DNA of 5,325 bases from Thermoprotei archaeon (GTDB taxonomy: Archaea; Thermoproteota; Thermoprotei; QMSL01; B3-G16), in contig JAGGUS010000254.1 in NCBI GenBank assembly GCA_021158375.1, positions 1 through 5,325 on the forward strand. The letters run 5' to 3'. The notes under the pieces are model-generated. The model did not search any database, was not told the DNA's origin, and worked only from the letters and a program-made list of their open reading frames with translations. Position numbers and translations under genes: made by a program. Below, one piece after another: positions 1 to 5,325 of the stretch; positions within the stretch are counted from its first letter, which is position 1; each line of letters opens with the position of its first letter.

Positions 1-1
1 T

Positions 2-133
2 ACATGGTCTTTGAAAGATATACGCATAGCGAACATGGATAGATATGCACAAATTAGGATTAAACACGATATCACTTTAATAAAGCCCAACCACGCTGTT
101 AGCTTCATCGTAGAAATACTGGAAATCGAATGA
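2..133 (+). CDS. C-terminal end of an unidentified protein (5' end outside window)
   Basis: The frame beginning at base 2 is open from the window edge to a TGA at 131-133 and encodes 43 residues. The translation alternates hydrophobic and polar residues (for example YAQIRIKHDITLIKP, then AVSFIVEILEIE), as expected for the last strands of a beta-sandwich domain. A closing 'I-x-L-x-P' segment followed by a final strand is common at the end of secreted or carbohydrate-active proteins, but this piece is too short to assign a family. The stop is followed by about 150 bases with T-rich tracts before the next gene, which suits a gene end. A second frame, open from base 1 to a TAG at 40-42, is shorter and less protein-like. 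The coding call is moderately supported and the function is unknown. Confidence 0.5.
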   Translation, partial: TWSLKDIRIANMDRYAQIRIKHDITLIKPNHAVSFIVEILEIE

Positions 134-190
134 TAGTACTCTCTACAACCATTATCAACCTCCTTACGAGAAGTATTTGTAATGCTAACA

Positions 191-224
191 TCTCCTTTTT
201 CTTGATTTTTAGCAGAGGATTTTT
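191..224 (+). terminator. T-rich tracts, possible archaeal terminator
   Basis: Three runs of five T on the plus strand (196-200, 206-210, 220-224) lie between the gene ending at 133 and the gene starting at 287. Archaeal RNA polymerase terminates at U-rich tracts without needing a hairpin, so these runs could end the upstream transcript. No strong stem-loop is visible. The assignment rests on base composition and position only. Confidence 0.4.
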
Positions 225-244
225 AGTGAATATGCTATCGCTAT

Positions 245-265
245 TGTAAATATAAGTGTTTAAGG
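245..265 (+). promoter_or_regulatory. TATA-like promoter region of the beta-helix gene
   Basis: The region upstream of the ATG at 287 contains AAATATAA (248-255) and TTTAAGG (259-265). The TTTAAG element lies about 26 bases before the ATG, which is the spacing expected if transcription starts at or next to the start codon (leaderless mRNA). The AAATATAA element would give a leader of only a few bases. No convincing purine-rich BRE or ribosome binding site accompanies them. Which element is the true box A cannot be decided by eye. Confidence 0.35.
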
Positions 266-286
266 TAAATATCAAGGGAAGACGAA

Positions 287-2431
287 ATGAATAAGCGCTA
301 CATCTCAATAACACTTATGTTCATTGTAATAAGCGCTTTTATATATGCTTTCTTTCACTTATTGTTAAGGATGGAACACATGACTTCAAATGAGGCTTCT
401 CAAATGCAAAATACATCTAAATTCATCATATTTTATGTCTCTCCTAACGGTTCTGACTCATGGTCTGGGAAATTGCCTGAACCTAATAAAGATAGAACTG
501 ATGGTCCTTTTGCTACAATTACTCGAGCGAGAGATGCAATTCGTGAACTTAAACGTAAGGAGGGCCTAAAAAGCCCTATCATTGTGATGATTCGAGGTGG
601 CATTTATCACCTTAAGGAACCCCTCATCTTCACTCCTGAGGACTCGGGTACTAATGAATGTCCGATAATCTATCAGGCTTATCCTGGCGAACACCCCATC
701 ATAAGTGGTGGGGTTTTACTTAAAGAGTTCAATGTTGAGGACTTAAATGGAAAGAAAGTATGGGTTACTGAAATTCCGGAAGTCAAAGAAGGGAAGTGGT
801 ACTTTAGACAGTTATTTGTAAATGGTGAAAGGAGGTCTAGACCAAGGTTACCAAAACATGGATTTTATCATATAGCCAGCGTTCCCAACTATCCCATGAT
901 GCTGTTAAAGCTAAGGTTACAGGAGGGGAGTAACTCCTTCTCATATAATCCTGGCGATATAAAGAATTGGAGAAATTTACAAGATGTTGAAATCGTAATT
1001 CTTCATTTCTGGATTGAGGAGCGAATACCTATAAAATCAGTTAATGAAGAGCACAACTCAGTTACATTAACTTCCAAGACGCTCTTTGTCCTTAGGGATG
1101 GTTGGCACAATAAATACCCCCGATACTATGTTGAAAACGTTTTTGAAGCCTTAAGCGAACCTGGCGAATGGTATCTAGATCGTAATAGTGGAAAGCTATA
1201 CTATATCCCTATGCCTAATGAGCGATTAGGTAACGTAACAATCGTGGCACCTAGGCTTAAATGGTATCTAATCAAGTTCCTTGGTGAGCCTAGTAAGAGT
1301 AGATACGTGGAGCATATAGTTCTCAAGGGATTGACGTTCCAATATACTGACTGGGATTATATCCTCTCACATCAAGCGGCATCTCTCGTCCCTGGAGCCA
1401 TATATCTTAAAGGCGCTAAGTCTTGTACTATTGAATTCTGTACGATATCTCACGTAGGTGGTTATGGAATTGAAGTTAGTAGTGGATGTAGCGATATTAG
1501 GATAGTGGGAAACGAAATACATGACATAGGAGCTGGCGGAATTAAGGTAGGAACTCATGAGATACCGAGGAATCCTTTAGAGGCTACGCATCATATCGTA
1601 ATTACCGATAATCATATCCATCATGGAGGAAGGATATTTCATAGTGCTGTAGGCATATGTATAGGGCATGGTAGATGTAACCTAATAGCGCATAATCACA
1701 TACACGATCTCTATTACACAGGCATATCTATTGGCTGGACTTGGGGGTACGGCGAAAGCTATACTCGGTATAACGTAGTAGAGTTCAATCACATTCACGA
1801 TATTGGACAAGGCCTATTAAGCGATCTAGGTGGGATATACACCTTAGGCATACAACCTGGTACAGTAATCCGTTATAACCTCATATACAACATCGAGGCC
1901 TACGACTACGGCGGGTGGGGCATCTATTTAGATGAGGGCAGTTCCTATATACTTGTTGAAAATAACATAGTCTATAATACCATGAGCGGGAGCTTCCACC
2001 AACATTACGGTCGTGAGAATGTGATAAGAAATAACATATTTGCTTTCGGGAAGAAGGGCTTAATAGTACTAAGCAAAGGCGAGGAAGGCCATATAGCCTT
2101 TGTATTTGAGAGGAACATCTTAGTTTCTAACGGCTCACCACTATTCGTCGGTGGGTATGCTGAAAAGTTCACCTTACGTAACATAATAAGTAATTACAAT
2201 TTATTCTGGGATATCTCAGGCAAAGAGCTTATATTCTTTGAAGAATCAACAGGACGTAAGTATACGTTATCTCAGTGGAGAGATCTTAACTACGATACGT
2301 TCTCCATAATTGCCGATCCAAAGTTCAGGAACATAATGAGCTATGATTTCACGCTATTAGAGGACTCCCCCGCATTTAGGATATGTTTCAAACCGTTTTC
2401 TCTATCGGATGTAGGTCCGCGTAGGAAATGA
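287..2431 (+). CDS. Membrane-anchored or secreted right-handed beta-helix protein, GH141-like
   Basis: This 714-residue protein probably acts outside the cell on a polysaccharide. Residues 6-27 form one hydrophobic segment after a short basic N-terminus, so it is either a signal peptide or a membrane anchor; no clear cleavage site is visible. Residues 48-145 carry the FYVSPNGSDSWSGK, GPFATITRARDAIREL and GGIYHLKEPLIF patterns typical of large beta-helix enzymes, and a GEWYLDRNSGKLYYIP segment follows near the middle. From about residue 340 a parallel beta-helix is shown by asparagines at 409, 442, 470, 501, 531, 560 and 583, spaced about 23-33 residues, often in N-H-I-H-D. Candidate acidic catalytic residues are D513 (SDLGGIYTLG) and D549 (GWGIYLDEG), with an FHQHYG motif at 570-575. 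The end (SPAFRICFKPF...VGPR) matches the usual end of this architecture. The family holds fucosidase and xylanase activities, so the substrate is open. A stop at 266-268 makes ATG 287 the first start in frame. Confidence 0.85.
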   Translation: MNKRYISITLMFIVISAFIYAFFHLLLRMEHMTSNEASQMQNTSKFIIFYVSPNGSDSWSGKLPEPNKDRTDGPFATITRARDAIRELKRKEGLKSPIIVMIRGGIYHLKEPLIFTPEDSGTNECPIIYQAYPGEHPIISGGVLLKEFNVEDLNGKKVWVTEIPEVKEGKWYFRQLFVNGERRSRPRLPKHGFYHIASVPNYPMMLLKLRLQEGSNSFSYNPGDIKNWRNLQDVEIVILHFWIEERIPIKSVNEEHNSVTLTSKTLFVLRDGWHNKYPRYYVENVFEALSEPGEWYLDRNSGKLYYIPMPNERLGNVTIVAPRLKWYLIKFLGEPSKSRYVEHIVLKGLTFQYTDWDYILSHQAASLVPGAIYLKGAKSCTIEFCTISHVGGYGIEVSSGCSDIRIVGNEIHDIGAGGIKVGTHEIPRNPLEATHHIVITDNHIHHGGRIFHSAVGICIGHGRCNLIAHNHIHDLYYTGISIGWTWGYGESYTRYNVVEFNHIHDIGQGLLSDLGGIYTLGIQPGTVIRYNLIYNIEAYDYGGWGIYLDEGSSYILVENNIVYNTMSGSFHQHYGRENVIRNNIFAFGKKGLIVLSKGEEGHIAFVFERNILVSNGSPLFVGGYAEKFTLRNIISNYNLFWDISGKELIFFEESTGRKYTLSQWRDLNYDTFSIIADPKFRNIMSYDFTLLEDSPAFRICFKPFSLSDVGPRRK

Positions 2432-2434
2432 TTT

Positions 2435-2441
2435 AAGGTGA
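2435..2441 (+). promoter_or_regulatory. Ribosome binding site of the endonuclease gene
   Basis: AAGGTGA lies seven bases before the ATG at 2449 and matches the GAGGTGA-type sequence complementary to the 3' end of archaeal 16S rRNA. It sits within the 17-base gap after the beta-helix gene's stop. It fixes the start at 2449 and suggests that this gene is translated from a polycistronic message. Confidence 0.7.
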
Positions 2442-2448
2442 GAACTTC

Positions 2449-3090
2449 ATGAAGCCTAAAGTTAGGGGAATAACTGTTGAAGAACTCGCGAAAACACTCC
2501 TTGAGGAAAAGGGATTCACGATAATAGAGAAGAGGAAGAGAATTAGAAGAAATAACGTAGATATAGCTGAAGTAGATTTAGTAGCAGAAAAAGACGGTAA
2601 CCTTTATGCAATAGAAGTAAAAGCCGGAAAGATCTCAGTAACCGATTTAAGACAGGCTTACACTAATGCTCAACTAATAAACGCTTCTCCTCTCATAATA
2701 TGCCGAGGCTTTGCAGATAGATCAGCAAAGGAATTAGCGAAAGAACTGAACATAGAAGTAATGTTGCTACCCAATTACTTTCTATTCATCGAGCCAGAGG
2801 AAGTAGTAAATCTGATAGAGCGATCAATAATTAGTGTTCTCACCCGCATAATAGAACCACAAGTACGTGAAATAGATGAAGATGAACTAGAACTGCTCAA
2901 ATTGTTTGCCTTATGTAAGAACTTCTCTGAGGCAGTCAAGAAATCAGGAATGAGTGCTAACAAGCTTAGGAAGCTTATGAATAGACTTGCTCAAAAAGGA
3001 TTTGAAGCGGATCCCAAGAAATACAGCCTACTTAGACTCCAATCTCTAATGGCACTCCTACTTTATCACCTAAAGACTCATACTAGCTAA
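2449..3090 (+). CDS. PD-(D/E)XK endonuclease, archaeal RecB-family type
   Basis: This 213-residue protein has the order of a PD-(D/E)XK nuclease in its N-terminal half. An acidic helix (E11/E12, EELAKTLLEEKGF) comes first, then D43 in AEVDLVAEKDG, then E56-V57-K58 in LYAIEVKAGK, then Q69 and Y71 in LRQAYTNAQ, in the position of the Q-containing helix of Hjc and RecB-like nucleases. All catalytic positions are present, so a metal-dependent DNA-cutting activity is expected. Residues 145-186 (ELELLKLFALCKNFSEAVKKSGMSANKLRKLMNRLAQKGF) look like a helix-turn-helix that could bind DNA. The layout resembles archaeal predicted RecB-family endonucleases (COG4998-like), whose biological role I do not know to be established. 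It starts 17 bases after the beta-helix gene behind a good ribosome binding site, so the two are probably co-transcribed. The nuclease fold is well supported; the exact family is from memory. Confidence 0.8.
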   Translation: MKPKVRGITVEELAKTLLEEKGFTIIEKRKRIRRNNVDIAEVDLVAEKDGNLYAIEVKAGKISVTDLRQAYTNAQLINASPLIICRGFADRSAKELAKELNIEVMLLPNYFLFIEPEEVVNLIERSIISVLTRIIEPQVREIDEDELELLKLFALCKNFSEAVKKSGMSANKLRKLMNRLAQKGFEADPKKYSLLRLQSLMALLLYHLKTHTS

Positions 3091-3189
3091 GAATACGTTG
3101 AAAATAAAGATCTATGAGTTAGTGTACATATCGTCGAGCAGATACTTCTCCCTTTGAACGTAAATAATACATCGCAATTATTGACTACT

Positions 3190-4023
3190 TTAGCGCTCCC
3201 CATCTTCAAACTTTAAAATCATATTTCGAAGTCCAGGACTTTTCTTAAGTACTTCTTCTAACCTTCCACTACATACTGTTCTTCCATTAGAGATAACATA
3301 TATCTGATCCGCATATCTTAATGAGGACATCCTATGAGTTACAATCACGACTGAACTTAACCTTCCAGAGTTAATCAAAGCTTTAAGGTTCTTTATTATA
3401 TACTCTTCAGTAGTGGGATCAACGGCATCTAAAGCTTCGTCTAATAATAGAACGTCTGGCTTAAGTATCAATGCTCTTGCAAGCGCGAGCCTTTGTCTTT
3501 CTCCGTCTGAAAGCTTCTCTGGATCCAGAATTGCATTTATATCTCCTATAAAGTCTGCTTTAGCAATCCTTAACGCCTCTAAAATATCGTTCTCATCCTT
3601 TTGGAGACCTAATGTGAGGTTCTCAAATACTGGGGCTTTAAAGAAAAAGTCCTTTGAGGGTATGTAAAATATTTTTCTCCTAACGCTTGATATTCTAAAC
3701 CTTCTATAATTTATACCATTCACAAGTACTTCCCCATCGCTAGGCTCCTCCATTCTGGACAAAATTAAGAGCAATGATGATTTACCGGAAGCTGTCGGAC
3801 CTACAATCGCCACGATTTTTCCTCTCTCTACCTCAAAGTCTACTTTTTTGAGAATCTCTGCACTATTTTTTACTAACCTGACGGACTTACAGACTATACT
3901 ATCGACTCTTGTAAGTTCTTCTCCTTCATCACGTTCCTCTTCAAGAAGAACTTCTCTGTATCTATCTAAATAAGGTATATGTGCCGCAGTATGGTTTAAG
4001 ACTTTGAAGAGAATACTCGCCAA
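3190..4023 (-). CDS. ABC exporter nucleotide-binding domain, remnant of a larger gene
   Basis: This 277-codon frame encodes an exporter-type ATPase domain. Walker A is GPTASGKSS (from residue 75), the signature is LSDGERQRLALARAL (171-185), Walker B is VLLLDEALD (191-199) and the switch histidine is H230 (VTHR). Residues 1-40 resemble the last transmembrane helix and linker that precede the ATPase domain in half-size exporters, so the frame starts inside what was a longer protein. Several key positions deviate: the Q-loop glutamine is serine (IPSKD, S123), the signature has D and E in place of the second G and Q, and no A-loop aromatic is evident. The only in-frame start is a TTG at 4023 without a ribosome binding site, and a TAA lies in frame at 4035-4033. 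The coding capacity is clear, but expression as a functional protein is doubtful. It converges with the endonuclease gene. Confidence 0.7.
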   Translation of the reverse strand: MASILFKVLNHTAAHIPYLDRYREVLLEEERDEGEELTRVDSIVCKSVRLVKNSAEILKKVDFEVERGKIVAIVGPTASGKSSLLLILSRMEEPSDGEVLVNGINYRRFRISSVRRKIFYIPSKDFFFKAPVFENLTLGLQKDENDILEALRIAKADFIGDINAILDPEKLSDGERQRLALARALILKPDVLLLDEALDAVDPTTEEYIIKNLKALINSGRLSSVVIVTHRMSSLRYADQIYVISNGRTVCSGRLEEVLKKSPGLRNMILKFEDGER

Positions 4024-4279
4024 CGAAGTTAGTTAGATAATCTGCTATCCATAAGGCAATAAGGATTAAAGCTAATATCATGAGGTTTCGAAGAGAGCCT
4101 CCTTTACCAACTACTATGGTGGTGAGCAAGTTTATAAAATCTGCACGGATGTGGGCAGAGTAGAACACCACGACCATACTTAGGAGCTAGAAGAGGATAG
4201 CAACTATAGCTCTCCTCCATATAAGCTTAAAGGTGTTGACGAATGCATGAATGAGTTTAGTGGTTAAGACTCTCATCAT
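4024..4279 (-). pseudogene. Decayed 5' end of the ABC exporter gene (TM1-TM2 remnant)
   Basis: An ATGATG at 4279-4274 opens a frame reading MMRVLTTKLIHAFVNTFK and then a first transmembrane helix, RRAIVAILF*LLSMVVVFYSAHI, with an in-frame TAG at 4189-4187. The frame resumes through RADFINLLTTIVVGKGGSLRN and a second helix, LMILALILIALWIADYLTNFV, which is the TM1-loop-TM2 pattern of ABC exporters. Near 4030-4000 sensible coding passes into a different frame that begins just before the ATPase domain. From the ATG at 4279 to Walker A is only about 159 codons; half-exporters usually have about 370. So roughly 200 residues, covering TM3 to most of TM6, are missing and the junction shifts frame. 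Together with the TAG, this marks the gene as broken. A TATA-like CTTAAG lies about 25 bases upstream of the ATG, and no good ribosome binding site is seen. Confidence 0.7.
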
Positions 4280-4413
4280 AATTCCATTATACTTAATTCC
4301 TTAAGTCTTTTGCTAATTTGCATCACAAATATTGTTCCATTACACTAGAATAGTATAACTTTGCTAAATACCTCAAGATTATTATAAGTTATCCTGAATA
4401 TTGCTTATTAAAA

Positions 4414-4463
4414 TCAGATAAGGGTGGGATCATCACCGATCGGCTCGTCTCTTCCATCATCAT
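4414..4463 (-). ncRNA. Candidate C/D box sRNA overlapping the serS stop codon
   Basis: Read on the minus strand from 4463 the order is: C box ATGATGA (4463-4457), 13-base guide TGGAAGAGACGAG (4456-4444), D' box CCGA (4443-4440, one mismatch to CTGA), 3-base spacer TCG, C' box GTGATGA (4436-4430), 12-base guide TCCCACCCTTAT (4429-4418), D box CTGA (4417-4414). Two perfect RTGATGA boxes with about 12-base guides are the hallmark of archaeal 2'-O-methylation guides bound by L7Ae, Nop5 and fibrillarin. A weak terminal stem is possible between GAAG before the C box and TTTT after the D box. The serS stop and the next TGA form most of the C box. By the fifth-base rule the predicted targets are a G in AUAAGGGUGGGA and a U in CUCGUCUCUUCCA; I did not recognise either site in rRNA or tRNA. 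Expression is unproven. Confidence 0.55.
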
Positions 4464-5325
4464 CTTCGCTCTATAGGCTTTATTTCCTCTTTAGGAGCGC
4501 TATCAAAAGGCTCCAAGTATTTTCTTAACACCTTTGGTATTATAACTGTTCCGTCAGGCTCTTGATAGTTTTCGAGTATTGCAATTATCGCGCGTGTCGT
4601 TGCGATTGCTGTGGAGTTAAGCGTATGTACGTATCCTTCAGTTTTCTGTCCAACCTTCCTAACATACCTTATTTTCAATCTATAGGATTGCCAATCAGTA
4701 CAATTACTACATGAGACTACCTCGCGATATCTCCCCTGTCCTGGCATCCACGCTTCTATATCATATTTCTTGGATGCCACCATTCCGAGATCGCCTGTGC
4801 ATATCAGCACTACTCTAAACGGTATTCCCAGTCCCTTCCATAGCTCCATAGCATTATTAAGTAGCTCTTCATGGTACCTTCTTGAATCCTCTGGGAGACA
4901 GAATATGAACTGTTCTACTTTATTGAATTGATGCACTCTAAATATTCCCTTTGTATCCTTCCCATGAGCTCCGGCTTCTTTTCTAAAACAGGGGCTTATG
5001 CCGACGTATTTTAATGGGAGCTCATCAGCGCTAAGTATTTCCTCTGCATGTAATGCTGCTATTGGATGTTCTGCTGTAGCTATTAGATATAAGTCCTCCT
5101 CCTCTATTTTGTAAATAGCATCCTCGAAATCCGAGAGGCTTGTAACTCCCATGTAGTATTTCCTCCTCATCATAAATGGAGGTTCGACGAGCCTATAACC
5201 CTTTTTAACTAAGTAGTCTATAGCATACATTATAAGCGCATATTCTAGCCATACTAGGTCATCGAAAAGGTAGTAGAATCTAGATCCTGCAATTTTTGCA
5301 GCTTTCTCCGTGTCTGCTTTGCCTA
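4460..5325 (-). CDS. serS: Seryl-tRNA synthetase, C-terminal part (5' end outside window)
   Basis: This class II aminoacyl-tRNA synthetase charges tRNA-Ser with serine using ATP. The frame is open to the window edge: 31 residues lie before the Met at 5230 (GKADTEKAAKIAGSRFYYLF...), and they match the conserved SerRS core just ahead of motif 1. The Met is therefore not the start and 287 residues are visible. Motif 1 is around VEPPFMMRR (codons near 5182-5162). A TAE serine-binding motif (IATAEHP) follows at about 5077. Motif 2 is CFRKEAGAHGKDTKGIFRVHQFNKVE, with its arginine codon at 4984-4982. Motif 3 includes CSNCTDWQSYRL, VHTLNSTAIATTRAI (arginine codon at 4594-4592) and ILENYQEPDGTVIIPKVLRKYLEPF. 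This is the canonical SerRS, not the rare methanogen type. The NG common in bacterial motif 3 (HTLNG) is NS here. The gene ends with TGA TGA, the first of which is the stop, inside a candidate guide RNA. Confidence 0.95.
   Translation of the reverse strand, partial: GKADTEKAAKIAGSRFYYLFDDLVWLEYALIMYAIDYLVKKGYRLVEPPFMMRRKYYMGVTSLSDFEDAIYKIEEEDLYLIATAEHPIAALHAEEILSADELPLKYVGISPCFRKEAGAHGKDTKGIFRVHQFNKVEQFIFCLPEDSRRYHEELLNNAMELWKGLGIPFRVVLICTGDLGMVASKKYDIEAWMPGQGRYREVVSCSNCTDWQSYRLKIRYVRKVGQKTEGYVHTLNSTAIATTRAIIAILENYQEPDGTVIIPKVLRKYLEPFDSAPKEEIKPIERR

Noticed and set aside
105..314. 69-codon open frame on the minus strand over the upstream region of the beta-helix gene
   Set aside because: It covers the promoter and start of a well-supported gene, shows no recognisable domain and has no ribosome binding site. 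It is best explained as chance.
1367..1558. 63-codon minus-strand open frame inside the beta-helix gene
   Set aside because: It is antisense to the repetitive beta-helix coding sequence, with no start signal and no protein-like features.
2775..2963. 62-codon minus-strand open frame inside the endonuclease gene
   Set aside because: Its serine run simply mirrors the acidic GAT/GAA-rich stretch of the nuclease, and nothing else supports it.
3091..3189. Convergent gap between the endonuclease gene and the ABC ATPase frame, searched for a small RNA or terminator
   Set aside because: No strong T-tract, stem-loop, guide-RNA box pair or tRNA-like structure was found on either strand.
3413..3667. 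84-codon plus-strand open frame inside the ABC ATPase domain
   Set aside because: It is antisense to the signature and Walker B region, and its serine-rich translation is a by-product of the opposite strand's coding.
4187..4189. The in-frame TAG in the ABC exporter TM1 as a readthrough or pyrrolysine codon
   Set aside because: The same gene has lost most of its transmembrane domain at a frame-shifting junction, so ordinary pseudogene decay explains the TAG. Pyrrolysine inside a transmembrane helix of an exporter would be unexpected.
4273..4279. Second ATGATGA on the minus strand as the C box of another guide RNA
   Set aside because: No CTGA follows at guide distance and there is no internal box pair. 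The sequence is explained as the double ATG start of the exporter gene.
4422..4443. GGTG...CACC and CCGATCGG inverted repeats as a terminator hairpin or operator
   Set aside because: The stems are four bases or lack a loop, and the bases are better accounted for by the C', D' and guide elements of the candidate C/D RNA.
4460..5230. The Met at 5230 as the start of seryl-tRNA synthetase
   Set aside because: The frame continues to the window edge with conserved SerRS core sequence (AGSRFYYLF) before this Met, so the gene is cut by the window.

Overview
The window reads as an AT-rich archaeal chromosome segment, most likely from a thermophilic Thermoproteota (crenarchaeal-type) organism. The case rests on four things: a RecB-family endonuclease of a type I know mainly from archaea, a GGTGA-type ribosome binding site in front of a downstream gene, a first gene that looks leaderless, and a sequence fitting an archaeal C/D box guide RNA. 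No gene names the species, so the placement is inference.

Plus strand, left half. The first 133 bases hold the C-terminal end of a gene cut by the window edge. T-rich tracts (191-224) follow, then a TATA-like region and a 714-residue protein (287-2431) with one N-terminal membrane segment and a long right-handed parallel beta-helix. It resembles polysaccharide-acting beta-helix enzymes of the GH141 kind. Seventeen bases later, behind a clear ribosome binding site, comes a 213-residue PD-(D/E)XK endonuclease (2449-3090). The two genes are probably co-transcribed, although no functional link is obvious.

Minus strand, right half. Reading leftward from the right edge, the window has the C-terminal 287 codons of a canonical seryl-tRNA synthetase, complete at its 3' end. 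Its stop codon lies inside the C box of a candidate C/D box sRNA (4414-4463). That candidate has two perfect RTGATGA boxes, a perfect D box and a one-mismatch D' box, with guide lengths of 12 and 13. Further left is a decayed ABC exporter. It keeps an N-terminal piece with TM1 and TM2 that is interrupted by an in-frame TAG, has lost roughly 200 residues of the transmembrane domain at a frame-shifting junction near 4030-4000, and retains an open nucleotide-binding domain frame (3190-4023). That domain ends convergently with the endonuclease gene, with 99 bases between them.

The points most worth follow-up are the candidate guide RNA overlapping serS, the collapsed ABC exporter, and the membrane-tethered beta-helix enzyme co-transcribed with a nuclease. 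I saw no tRNA, rRNA, CRISPR array or insertion sequence.
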